Below are positions 1 to 7,521 of a stretch of 64,000 nucleotides of DNA, piece by piece. The position numbers were made by a program, and so were the translations under genes. The stretch comes from Saccharibacillus sp. JS10 (GTDB lineage Bacteria; Bacillota; Bacilli; Paenibacillales; Paenibacillaceae): NCBI RefSeq assembly GCF_024436065.1, contig NZ_JANFNS010000001.1, forward strand, positions 1,155,774 to 1,219,773, in the 5' to 3' direction. A model generated the notes under the pieces. That model was given only the letters and a program-made list of their open reading frames with translations, had not been told where the DNA came from and did no database searches. Every line of letters starts with the position of its first letter. Position 1 is the first letter of the stretch.

Positions 1-550
1 TGCCTTCCGCTACGGCATCGCGCCCTTTGATACATTGAAAAAAGCGGTCCAACCCTGCCCACTTCAAATGTTGAGTTGCCGCAGAAGTCGTATCCGATGT
101 GGCTACCGCAAGCTTAATTCCTGCATTTCTCGCTTCTTCGAGCAAAGGACGCAGACCCGGAAGGGGTTGAACCGATTGGTTTTGGTGGATCTGCCGCTGG
201 GCAAGCTCGGCAAACTCACGAATACATGTCACACTTTGATGCCACGGCAAGCCGGCAACATAAAGTTGCCAAGCCAATACCCCAACAAGTTCATCTGCGG
301 TCGCCATCGCCAAAGGCCCTGAACGATCGTAATCGATCAACTTTCCTTGTGCGCTGCGTGTAATACCCAAGACCTGATCCACATCACCGGTCCAATCGCT
401 ACCTAAACTTTTCAGCTTTTGCCCGGTGCGTGCAAGTAGATCTTCTGCCCAGCTTCCCCACAATTCGATAAAATGCAGCAACGTTCCGTCTTTATCAAAA
501 ATGATAGCGTCACATTCATATACATGATCTTCTACCGTCAAATAAGGCAT
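1..550 (-). CDS. HAD-family hydrolase, C-terminus cut by window edge
   Basis: About 183 residues are visible, read leftward off the window start. Near the N-terminus lies IFDKDGTL, the DxDGT nucleophile loop of haloacid-dehalogenase phosphatases, and further on VATSDTTSAT matches the Ser/Thr of motif II. The lysine and the acidic motif III/IV lie beyond the edge or are not identifiable. The family hydrolyses small phosphate esters; the spacing of motifs resembles the phosphoglycolate-phosphatase subgroup, but no substrate can be named. The ATG at 550 follows AAAGGAG at good spacing. The gene begins 12 bases after the stop of the alpha/beta hydrolase gene, so the two are probably one transcript. 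Family call firm, substrate unknown. Confidence 0.85.
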   Translation of the reverse strand, partial: MPYLTVEDHVYECDAIIFDKDGTLLHFIELWGSWAEDLLARTGQKLKSLGSDWTGDVDQVLGITRSAQGKLIDYDRSGPLAMATADELVGVLAWQLYVAGLPWHQSVTCIREFAELAQRQIHQNQSVQPLPGLRPLLEEARNAGIKLAVATSDTTSAATQHLKWAGLDRFFQCIKGRDAVAEG

Positions 551-562
551 GCTTGTTCTCCT

Positions 563-1414
563 TTATTTTGAAGAAGCCGAAATCCCGTCCAACCAAGCCG
601 CCATAAGCGATACGGTTTCTTTACGCTGTTCGTCTTCGGTAATCGAAGCTTTACCGTCTTTATTTTGCTCGCCGTAACTACCGAAATGACCGTGGTTCCC
701 GCCTTCAATCACTTCATACTGCGTATCTTTTGGTAAAAAAGCTTTGCCTGCCGCAAAACTTTCCCGATTTAAAATCTGGTCTTGCGAAGCGGTAATCGAT
801 AAAGCCGGTAGTTTACTTCGACTCAAATCGCCTTTGGCTTCTGCATAAGAAGCGAGGAAAAAGACGCCTGCGATTCCTTCAGGATGAGCCACCGCATACC
901 TTGCAGCAAAAGGCCCACCAAGCGAATGACCGCCAATTACGAAGGTTTCATCCGGATATTTATCTTGCACGTTCTCTGCTTCATTTTGACCGATAAAAGC
1001 GAAGTTGAACGGCATTTTCACAATAAATACATGTCGCCCTGTCGCTGCAAGATCATGAGCAAAAGGTGCATAAGCTTCTGGCTTGACTCGTCCACCTGGA
1101 TAGAAAATCACACCGGGTTGTTTGCTGTCTGTATTCTCACTTGAGGTAATCGACGGCTGAAACTCAATCCAATCGTCGGTTTGCGACACTGCAACCTGAT
1201 CATCGGTTTTCAAAGCATTCAATGCTTGTTCGGACGGCTTATAGGGCGTACTCACATAGACGACTGCCACAGCCAGTATAGCCAAAATCAGAAGCACTAA
1301 GATCGTTAAAAACAAGCGGCCTTTACGGCGTTTTTTCTTTCCATAAGATTGTTGCTTTCGTTTGCGTTTACCGCTGTCAAAAGGCTGAATAGGCCCTCTT
1401 GATCCTGTTAACAT
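563..1414 (-). CDS. Membrane-anchored alpha/beta hydrolase
   Basis: A 283-residue protein with a basic Lys/Arg-rich cytoplasmic start (residues 1-32), one membrane segment (about 33-54) and an exported alpha/beta-hydrolase domain. The nucleophile elbow is GHSLGG; a later TASQDQI carries the probable catalytic Asp and GGNHGHFG the catalytic His, in the family order Ser-Asp-His. It matches the compact Abhydrolase_5 type. The substrate cannot be inferred; a lipid or ester at the cell surface is plausible from the anchor. The ATG follows GGGAGGAAC. A promoter lies about 45 bases upstream and the HAD gene follows 12 bases downstream. Confidence 0.85.
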   Translation of the reverse strand: MLTGSRGPIQPFDSGKRKRKQQSYGKKKRRKGRLFLTILVLLILAILAVAVVYVSTPYKPSEQALNALKTDDQVAVSQTDDWIEFQPSITSSENTDSKQPGVIFYPGGRVKPEAYAPFAHDLAATGRHVFIVKMPFNFAFIGQNEAENVQDKYPDETFVIGGHSLGGPFAARYAVAHPEGIAGVFFLASYAEAKGDLSRSKLPALSITASQDQILNRESFAAGKAFLPKDTQYEVIEGGNHGHFGSYGEQNKDGKASITEDEQRKETVSLMAAWLDGISASSK

Positions 1415-1454
1415 ATCGGTTCCTCCCTAATCTTTCTCTCCTGTTTCTTGTCTC

Positions 1455-1483
1455 ATTATAAAGAAAGAAAGGAAGCTCGGCAA
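1455..1483 (-). promoter_or_regulatory. Vegetative promoter of the alpha/beta hydrolase-HAD unit
   Basis: Reading leftward, TTGCCG (1483-1478), 17 bases, then a perfect TATAAT (1460-1455). This fits the housekeeping sigma consensus and sits 41 bases before the hydrolase start codon. Confidence 0.6.
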
Positions 1484-1520
1484 AGATCAAACAGATTTAT
1501 TACAGAAAAAGTTACATATC

Positions 1521-1558
1521 AAAAAACCCGAAATATCGAAAAATCGATACGACGGGCT
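1521..1558 (-). terminator. Intrinsic terminator of the KDPG aldolase gene
   Basis: On the minus strand CCCG-TCG-TATCGA pairs with TCGATA-TTT-CGGG around a TTTT loop (the middle triplets do not pair fully), followed by six T. It lies about 30 bases after the aldolase stop codon and isolates it from the hydrolase promoter. Confidence 0.8.
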
Positions 1559-1587
1559 GATGTTAAAACCTAACCTAGAATATGAAA

Positions 1588-2256
1588 TTATTGTTGCTTC
1601 GCTTTACGGTAAGCTTCAGCATACTGCGCTGCTTTGTCTCGTACTTTGGTCATATCGCCGGTTTTCAATGCTTCAGTGGTCAAGTCAGAACCAATACCGA
1701 CCGCTACAGCACCGTTCGCAATCCATTCGCCCAAGTTATCAACGGATACGCCGCCTGTTGGCATCAAGTTCGCTTGGGGAACAGGGCCTTTATACGTTTT
1801 GATAATTGAAGGATTGAACATATTTCCCGGGAAAAGTTTCATAATATCTGCGCCTAGTTCAAGCCCTTTTAACAGATCGGCAATCGTAACGATACCCGGC
1901 ATCATGGGAATACGGTATAGATTACACATTTTGATCGTTTCTTCATTCAGGGAAGGCGATACGACAAATTGCGAACCCGCCATAATTGCCATACGAGCGG
2001 TAACGGGTTCCAATACGGTTCCTGCACCAATGACTGCAAAACGATCGGAATCTACCGGTGCTTCCGGGCTATATACTCGGCTCAATTGTTCAATGGCTTG
2101 CAGCGCGTTAGGCACGGTCATCGTGACTTCGATAATTTTAACGCCGCCTGCGATTGCTTGTTCCGCCATTTCGACGACTTGTTCTGGAGAGTCTCCGCGC
2201 AGTACTGCAACGACACCGCTATCCAAAATACGTTGAACAACTTTAATTTTTTTCAT
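1588..2256 (-). CDS. eda: 2-keto-3-deoxy-6-phosphogluconate aldolase (KDPG/KHG aldolase)
   Basis: A 222-residue class I aldolase of the usual family length that splits 2-keto-3-deoxy-6-phosphogluconate into pyruvate and glyceraldehyde 3-phosphate, the last step of hexuronate breakdown and of the Entner-Doudoroff route. The N-terminal barrel strand VVAVLRG, the catalytic Glu in IIEVTMT and the Schiff-base Lys in IMKLFPGN are visible, as is the phosphate-binding LMPTGGVS. No KDG kinase, gluconate dehydratase or uronate isomerase gene lies next to it, so in this window it stands alone with its own promoter region and terminator. Family certain; whether it works on KDPG or on 4-hydroxy-2-ketoglutarate in vivo cannot be told. 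Confidence 0.93.
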   Translation of the reverse strand: MKKIKVVQRILDSGVVAVLRGDSPEQVVEMAEQAIAGGVKIIEVTMTVPNALQAIEQLSRVYSPEAPVDSDRFAVIGAGTVLEPVTARMAIMAGSQFVVSPSLNEETIKMCNLYRIPMMPGIVTIADLLKGLELGADIMKLFPGNMFNPSIIKTYKGPVPQANLMPTGGVSVDNLGEWIANGAVAVGIGSDLTTEALKTGDMTKVRDKAAQYAEAYRKAKQQ

Positions 2257-2296
2257 TATTTTTCCCCGCTTCTCTTTTAAAATTCGACTTGTTTTT

Positions 2297-2326
2297 ATTG
2301 TGCTGTATACGCTTTTATACTGTCAA
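2297..2326 (-). promoter_or_regulatory. Candidate promoter and operator upstream of eda
   Basis: TTGACA (2326-2321) is a perfect -35, but the best -10 at 18 bases spacing is only CACAAT. Inside the spacer GTATA and TATAC form a short inverted repeat (2305-2320), a possible site for a GntR- or LacI-type sugar-acid regulator. The rest of the 340-base gap between eda and the KGG gene shows only A/T-rich DNA and the promoter reported for the KGG gene. Confidence 0.35.
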
Positions 2327-2537
2327 CAAAAAAACGAAAATAAACCGATACGAACGTTCATTTATAACAGATCAGGTCTAGAAAAGAACATTTTTCAAAA
2401 TATCCGTCATTTTATCTCGATTTTTAAGCCAATTTATTTAAAAAACGAAAAGTTTATGAATGCCTTTTCAAGCCGCGCGACTGCAAGGATTTGGAAAGGA
2501 AAGATTGCTCGGTAGGGTTTTTTTAAGCTTGCTCGGC

Positions 2538-2563
2538 GTTTCATCCTAAAAAGTCGGTGGTAA
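2538..2563 (+). promoter_or_regulatory. Candidate SigB-type promoter of the KGG stress gene
   Basis: GTTTCA (2538-2543), 14 bases, TGGTAA (2558-2563). The SigB consensus of B. subtilis is GTTTWW, 12-16 bases, GGGWAW; each hexamer here departs at one position. It lies 45 bases before the start codon of a gene family that is SigB-controlled in B. subtilis. Confidence 0.4.
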
Positions 2564-2608
2564 ATAGTTGGTGCACGCGGCATTTACAACTACTGAGGAG
2601 TGATTGAG

Positions 2609-2860
2609 ATGGCAAACAGTCAGTCGGGCAACAAGAAAATGAGTCGCGAAGAAGCCGGCCGTATGGGTGGAGAAGCTACGGCGAAAAAGCACAGCCGAGA
2701 ATTCTATCAAGATATTGGACGCAAAGGCGGCAAAGCTACGGCGAAATCGCACAGTCGAGAGTTCTATCAAGAAATCGGTCGCAAAGGCGGAGAAGCCACT
2801 TCCAATTCTCACGACAAAGATTTTTATCGCGAGATTGGTCGCAAAGGCGGGCAAAAGTAA
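2609..2860 (+). CDS. KGG-repeat general stress protein (GsiB-like)
   Basis: An 83-residue, very hydrophilic protein built of about three repeats of roughly 20 residues, each ending in IGRKGG followed by a short Ala/Thr/Ser, Lys/His stretch and SREFY or DKDFY. This is the KGG (stress-induced bacterial acidophilic) repeat of B. subtilis GsiB, a late-embryogenesis-abundant-like protein made under heat, ethanol, salt and glucose starvation and thought to protect other proteins from drying or aggregation. The start is the ATG at 2609, eight bases after GAGGAG; a GTG at 2600 is part of that ribosome site. It is monocistronic with a strong terminator. Confidence 0.9.
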   Translation: MANSQSGNKKMSREEAGRMGGEATAKKHSREFYQDIGRKGGKATAKSHSREFYQEIGRKGGEATSNSHDKDFYREIGRKGGQK

Positions 2861-2903
2861 TTTCAAATATGTGTAGGCAGCTGGATTTTCGCTTATGTTC
2901 CTC

Positions 2904-2968
2904 ACGCGCGCCAACCGAAAGAACCGATCTTTAGAGACTCGGTTTTTTCGGTTGGACGTGCTTTTTTT
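2904..2968 (+). terminator. Intrinsic terminator of the KGG stress gene
   Basis: A long stem in which CCAACCGAAA and GAACCGA pair with TCGGTT and TTTTCGGTTGG, followed by seven T. Confidence 0.85.
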
Positions 2969-2978
2969 GTTTGAAATT

Positions 2979-3010
2979 AAAAAAAGCCGAGAGAATGAAG
3001 TTCTCTTGGC
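2979..3010 (-). terminator. Intrinsic terminator of the polysaccharide deacetylase gene
   Basis: On the minus strand GCC-A-AGAGAA, a five-base loop, TTCTCT-C-GGC, then seven T. It lies about 27 bases after the deacetylase stop codon. Confidence 0.8.
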
Positions 3011-3036
3011 GGTGGAAGCGAGTAGACTGCGAGGAA

Positions 3037-4479
3037 TCAAGTCACGACCTCAGCAGGGTGAGTTTCTTTAATCGCAGGCTTATCTGGTGTATTCGATGGT
3101 TCCGAAGAAACATCAAGAGGCAGCGGACTATGATCACTTACCCTTTTGCGTTTGCGATCTTCGCGTTTATGATTTTTGAAATCTCGATTGAGTAGAACGT
3201 CCATAGGCATCAACATGATTTTGGGTACTAAAAGTTGGGATTGTTCGCCAAGCCTTGAAGTTCCCGAAGGATGCAATACGCTAAGTAAGATTTTAAGATA
3301 AACGCGTGTAAGTTTGGCAAAGATAGTTTCTGGCAAATCCAGCACTTGAAATCCGAATTGTTCGGGGCCACGATTGATCATACTGACTCCATACAATCCT
3401 TTCGTATCGCGAAGTTTCGGATCTTGGCGGATGTATTCCGCAATTTTGGGTAAACTCCGCTCGGTCTCGCGTACGATCTGAATCGCGGTTTGCATCGACG
3501 AGCGTGAACGGCTGCTGAACTCAAACAACATTTTATTATCCAAATGCAGTTCAACGACAGTATCGCCCTTTTTCAATTGCTGACCGTGTTCAAGTTCCAA
3601 AGTCTGACCGGAATACTTCGTTTTACGAAAATGGAAAAACGGAGCTCCTTCCGCTTCTTGAAGTCGGAATGCCCATTTGAATCCTTTTTCATATTGCAAC
3701 CAACCGGCAACGAGCCATTTTTTGATCGGAGAAAGCTTGCGACCTTCGGCTTTGAATTTAGCTTTTGCCGATTGTTCGGTAGCTGCCATTAATTTTTTTA
3801 CGGTTACGCTACTCAGCCCTTGAGCATACGCTTCTTCCAAAAACCGTTCCAATGCGCGCAACATATTTTCCGGTGCTTTATCATTAGCTCCAAGCGTAGC
3901 CCCGCAATCATGCAGTACGAGAACTTCTCCGCCCTTCATTTTGCGGCGCATTCGTTTCAATAGACGTTCTTCGCCGACATTTTTGCGCCAATCTCCGAAA
4001 ATCCCTGACCACAATACCAACTTCAATTCATGTCGACCGACAAGGTCAAATAAATTCACGATACCCCACGGCGGACGGTAATACACAGCACGTTTCCCGG
4101 TTACATTCTCGATCACTTCGTTGGTACGATTAATTTGCTTGCGTACAGAACCTGGTCGCATTAACCAGTTGGAACGATGAATATAATTATGAATGCCGAT
4201 GGCATGCCCTTCAGCCTGCATCCGTTTGAGCAACTCTGGATGTTGAACCGCATGTGAACCCACCACAAAAAACGTCGCTTTCGCCTCGTACCGTTTGAGA
4301 AGGTCAAGTAATTGCGCCGTATATTGAGGGTCTGGCCCATCATCAAATGTTAAAGCAAACTCCGTTTCACTTACACCTTTACGAAAAGCACGGAATCCAA
4401 AAATCCGACTGATTAGACCCGGAAGAAATGCGTAAAAAGAAGATAAGTAAAAGAGCCATATCAGTAATGTCGTTTCCAT
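3037..4479 (-). CDS. Membrane-anchored polysaccharide deacetylase with extra C-terminal domain
   Basis: A 480-residue protein. A hydrophobic N-terminal segment (about 3-25) is followed by a NodB-type deacetylase domain: TFDDGPD (44-50) is motif 1 with the catalytic base and metal Asp, GIHNYIH is motif 2, RPPWG is motif 3 and LVLHDC carries the late catalytic His. The family removes acetyl groups from chitin- or peptidoglycan-like sugars outside the membrane, using a metal. In motif 2 the usual Ser/Thr after the first His is Asn. Residues about 260-420 form a second domain that resembles the Bacillus YkoP-type C-terminal domain as I remember it; its function is unknown. The last 40 residues are charged and probably unstructured. 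Start chosen at ATG 4479 after GGAGAG. Confidence 0.88.
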   Translation of the reverse strand: METTLLIWLFYLSSFYAFLPGLISRIFGFRAFRKGVSETEFALTFDDGPDPQYTAQLLDLLKRYEAKATFFVVGSHAVQHPELLKRMQAEGHAIGIHNYIHRSNWLMRPGSVRKQINRTNEVIENVTGKRAVYYRPPWGIVNLFDLVGRHELKLVLWSGIFGDWRKNVGEERLLKRMRRKMKGGEVLVLHDCGATLGANDKAPENMLRALERFLEEAYAQGLSSVTVKKLMAATEQSAKAKFKAEGRKLSPIKKWLVAGWLQYEKGFKWAFRLQEAEGAPFFHFRKTKYSGQTLELEHGQQLKKGDTVVELHLDNKMLFEFSSRSRSSMQTAIQIVRETERSLPKIAEYIRQDPKLRDTKGLYGVSMINRGPEQFGFQVLDLPETIFAKLTRVYLKILLSVLHPSGTSRLGEQSQLLVPKIMLMPMDVLLNRDFKNHKREDRKRKRVSDHSPLPLDVSSEPSNTPDKPAIKETHPAEVVT

Positions 4480-4552
4480 TTCTGCTCTCCGTTTCTCTTT
4501 TTTGAAATCTGAGCAAGAGGTAGGAATATCTATTGCTCGTTATCATCACTTT

Positions 4553-4585
4553 ATTTTATCATAGGAATCAATGGAATCAATGCAA
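4553..4585 (-). promoter_or_regulatory. Probable promoter region of the deacetylase gene
   Basis: Two overlapping housekeeping-type pairs read leftward: TTGCAT (4585-4580), 16 bases, TATGAT (4563-4558); and TTGATT (4580-4575), 16 bases, TAAAAT (4558-4553). Either could serve the deacetylase. The divergent permease gene starts at 4633. Confidence 0.45.
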
Positions 4586-4632
4586 AAGTGATGGCTTCCA
4601 TCGTCCAATCTACATAACAAAGGAGTTTGTTC

Positions 4633-5820
4633 ATGATCTCGTTATACCGCAAATATTGGCGTACCGCGTTCGATATTGCACTACTTATTCTAACTGTCTA
4701 TCTAGTCATGCTAAGTTTTAGCTGGTTGTACAGTATTGCCGCCCCTGTCTTTTTGTCGATTGTCGTATATTTGATTATCGAACCGTTTGCCCGTTTTTTG
4801 CACCGTCGAAAAGTACCTAAGCCTTTAGCTGCCGCGATTTCGGTTTTACTTTTTGTTTCTGTCATTTTAGGCGCAATATTCGGAGCCGGGCTCATTTTCG
4901 TGTCTCAAATTTCTCGTTTAACAGACAATTTGCCGCAGTATACGTCGATCATTCAAGTTCAGTTTGCATCGATCACCGAATTTTTGCATCGTGAACTGAA
5001 TGCGTTTCCTGCCGGAACGGTAGACAAAGCCAACGAGTACTTCGCTTTGTTCACCGATCAACTGACAAACTGGCTCAAATATGCGTTCACGCACATTCTT
5101 GCTTTTATTACTTCGTTCTCAAGCTTTATCGTAAGTTTTGCGATCTCGATCATCCTTGCTTTTTTCCTCAGTTCGGAAATCATTTGGTGGAAAAAGATCG
5201 CGCAAGACAAGACGCCCAACACATTCAAGCAAGCTTATCAATTTTTGAAAAATCATGTATTCCGTTCAATCGGTTCGTATCTCAAAGCTCAAGCGATTCT
5301 CGTTCTGATTACGTTCGCGATCGTCTATATTTCGTTACTCATTTTGCGTGTCGATAACGCATTTGCGATTTCGGTCGTCTCGGCATTATTCGATATTTTA
5401 CCGCTGCTCGGCGTACCTGCAATCTTTATTCCGTGGGTCATTTACTTGCTCATTATCGGCAACACTAGCCTTGCGATCGGATTGATTGTTGTTCTTGTGA
5501 TCGTGATGCTGACGCGCCAATTGCTTGAACCTAAAATAGCGGGAAATTCAATCGGGGTGTCTTCGGCGTATTTGATGCTTTCTTTTGTGTTAATTTCAAC
5601 TTCGTTATTTGGTGTAGCAGGGCTGATATTGGCTCCGATCTTGCTTATTCTGATCAAAGAACTGCTCCAAGAAGGATATTTGCAACGTTGGATTCGGATG
5701 CCGCAAGAAGAATTTAGTGTGCATCCGCTCAGCCCTTCAGGAACGCAGCCACCTTCTGCTACTCCACAGAGTCCACCATCGACACCTTCGTCTTCTTCTG
5801 ATCCCAACTTACCGGATTGA
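4633..5820 (+). CDS. AI-2E family transporter (PerM/YdbI-like permease)
   Basis: A 395-residue membrane protein with eight or so hydrophobic segments arranged as in the AI-2E/PerM family: two helices at the N-terminus, a soluble stretch (about 85-160), then paired helices including the conserved region around SALFDILPLLG and the late LEPKIAGNSIGVS. Family members export autoinducer-2 or act as Na+/H+ antiporters; which applies here cannot be told. The C-terminal 30 residues are rich in Pro and Ser and look unstructured. The start is the ATG at 4633, eight bases after AAAGGAG. It stands alone, divergent from the deacetylase. Confidence 0.85.
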   Translation: MISLYRKYWRTAFDIALLILTVYLVMLSFSWLYSIAAPVFLSIVVYLIIEPFARFLHRRKVPKPLAAAISVLLFVSVILGAIFGAGLIFVSQISRLTDNLPQYTSIIQVQFASITEFLHRELNAFPAGTVDKANEYFALFTDQLTNWLKYAFTHILAFITSFSSFIVSFAISIILAFFLSSEIIWWKKIAQDKTPNTFKQAYQFLKNHVFRSIGSYLKAQAILVLITFAIVYISLLILRVDNAFAISVVSALFDILPLLGVPAIFIPWVIYLLIIGNTSLAIGLIVVLVIVMLTRQLLEPKIAGNSIGVSSAYLMLSFVLISTSLFGVAGLILAPILLILIKELLQEGYLQRWIRMPQEEFSVHPLSPSGTQPPSATPQSPPSTPSSSSDPNLPD

Positions 5821-5827
5821 GTCGGAT

Positions 5828-5853
5828 GCTTCAAAACGTTGCGGATTGGGTAT
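5828..5853 (+). promoter_or_regulatory. Candidate SigB-type promoter of the catalase gene
   Basis: GCTTCA (5828-5833), 14 bases, GGGTAT (5848-5853). The -10 is a perfect match to SigB consensus; the -35 matches four of six positions of GTTTAA. It lies 76 bases before the start codon. No clear housekeeping promoter or PerR box is seen there. Confidence 0.45.
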
Positions 5854-5929
5854 ATAAATTGCGTATGTCCATTTTTATCCAAGTTAGCAAGTGTACTCCA
5901 TTATCCGACCAGAAGGAAAGGGGATCCAC

Positions 5930-7435
5930 ATGAGCGAGGACAAAAAACCGCAACAAGACAATCAAGCACCCGAGGATATGACGTTGACGACTCGGCAAGG
6001 TCATCCGGTTCAAGACAATCAAAATGTACGAACAGTAGGGAGCCGAGGGCCTACAACGCTTGAAAATTATCAGTTTCTTGAAAAGATCACCCATTTCGAC
6101 CGCGAACGCATTCCTGAACGAGTCGTTCACGCACGCGGTGCAGGGGCACACGGTGTATTTACGGCTTACGGAACAGCCGGCGAAGAACCGGTATCGAAAT
6201 ATACTCGCGCTAAACTTTTTCAAGAAAAAGGGAAAGAAACACCGGTCTTTGTTCGTTTCTCAAGCGTTATTCACGGCGGACATTCCCCGGAAACATTGCG
6301 CGATCCTCGCGGATTCGCTACAAAATTTTATACGGAAGACGGCAACTGGGATTTGGTCGGCAATAATCTGAAAGTATTTTTTATTCGCGACCCTTTGAAA
6401 TTCCCGGATATGGTGCATGCTTTCAAACCAGATCCGATCACGAATGTACAAAGTATGGAACGGTTTTTCGATTTTGTCTCGCTCAGCCCTGAAGCTACCC
6501 ATATGGTGACTTTCTTATTCTCGCCGTGGGGCATTCCCGCCAACTATCGGCAAATGCAAGGCTCCGGCGTCAATACGTATAAATGGGTCAATACCGAAGG
6601 TGAAGCGGTATTGATCAAATATCACTGGGAACCCTTGGGTCAAGGCGTGCATAATCTGAAGCAGCAAGAAGCCAATGCGATTCAATCAACGGAGTTCAAT
6701 CATGCTACGCTCGATTTGTATACGGCGATAGAAAAAGGCGATTATCCAGAGTGGGAACTGTGCGTACAGATCATGGAAGACCATGAACATCCAGAACTGG
6801 ATTTCGATCCGCTCGACGATACGAAGTTATGGCCGCCGGAACAATTCCCATTTCTTCCTGTCGGCAAAATGACGCTCAACCGCAATCCGGAAGATTACTT
6901 TACCGAAGTCGAACAAGCGGCATTCGGTACAGGCGTGCTCGTCGATGGATTAGATTTTTCCGATGATAAAATGTTACAAGGACGTACATTCTCTTACTCG
7001 GATACTCAGCGTCACCGCGTCGGCGCCAACTATTTGCAACTGCCGATCAATGCACCCAAAACGCATGTCGCGACAAACCAAAGCGGCGGACAAATGCAAT
7101 ATAAAGTAGACCGGGCACCCGGGCAAAATCCACACGTGAACTATGAACCTTCTTCAATGGGCGGACTGAAAGAAGCGCCAAAACCGGGCAAAGATCACGA
7201 ACCCGAATACCACGCTAAATTAGTCAGAGCTCCGATTGATCGTCCGAACAATTTCGGTCAAGCGGGTGATACCTATCGCTCATTTGAAGATTGGGAAAGA
7301 GATGAATTGATCAACAATCTGATTGGCGCTTTATCTCAATGCAAAGCCGATATTCAGGAACGAATGATTGATTACTTTACCCAAGCCGATGCCGATTATG
7401 GTCGGCGTGTATCCGAAGGTTTGGCTGCCAAGTAA
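5930..7435 (+). CDS. Haem catalase, small-subunit clade (KatX/KatA type)
   Basis: A 501-residue monofunctional haem catalase that turns hydrogen peroxide into water and oxygen. His67 in [12 protein letters not shown] is the distal catalytic His, [13 protein letters not shown] carries the catalytic Asn, and [15 protein letters not shown] holds the proximal haem-ligand Tyr and its Arg. Length and the opening [11 protein letters not shown] fit the small-subunit group that includes the B. subtilis spore catalase KatX. The start is ATG 5930 behind AAGGAAAGGGG; an upstream GTG (5891) has no ribosome site. The gene is monocistronic, ends at a strong hairpin and has a SigB-like promoter. Whether it is vegetative or spore-specific cannot be told. 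Confidence 0.93.
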   Translation: MSEDKKPQQDNQAPEDMTLTTRQGHPVQDNQNVRTVGSRGPTTLENYQFLEKITHFDRERIPERVVHARGAGAHGVFTAYGTAGEEPVSKYTRAKLFQEKGKETPVFVRFSSVIHGGHSPETLRDPRGFATKFYTEDGNWDLVGNNLKVFFIRDPLKFPDMVHAFKPDPITNVQSMERFFDFVSLSPEATHMVTFLFSPWGIPANYRQMQGSGVNTYKWVNTEGEAVLIKYHWEPLGQGVHNLKQQEANAIQSTEFNHATLDLYTAIEKGDYPEWELCVQIMEDHEHPELDFDPLDDTKLWPPEQFPFLPVGKMTLNRNPEDYFTEVEQAAFGTGVLVDGLDFSDDKMLQGRTFSYSDTQRHRVGANYLQLPINAPKTHVATNQSGGQMQYKVDRAPGQNPHVNYEPSSMGGLKEAPKPGKDHEPEYHAKLVRAPIDRPNNFGQAGDTYRSFEDWERDELINNLIGALSQCKADIQERMIDYFTQADADYGRRVSEGLAAK

Positions 7436-7455
7436 GTCATTATACGAATAGACGC

Positions 7456-7489
7456 AAAAAAGCTTTGGGCTTGAAGCCCAAAGCTTTTT
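7456..7489. terminator. Bidirectional terminator between catalase and chemoreceptor genes
   Basis: A near-perfect palindrome, AAAAAGCTTTGGGCTT against its complement, with T-runs on both strands, placed between two converging genes. Confidence 0.9.
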
Positions 7490-7521
7490 GTTTTGCCTTT
7501 TTGAAACTAGACGAATTTGGG

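Noticed and set aside
2546..3040. 164-codon minus-strand frame
   Set aside because: It is antisense to the KGG stress gene and crosses two terminators; its repeats mirror the KGG repeats. No ribosome site.
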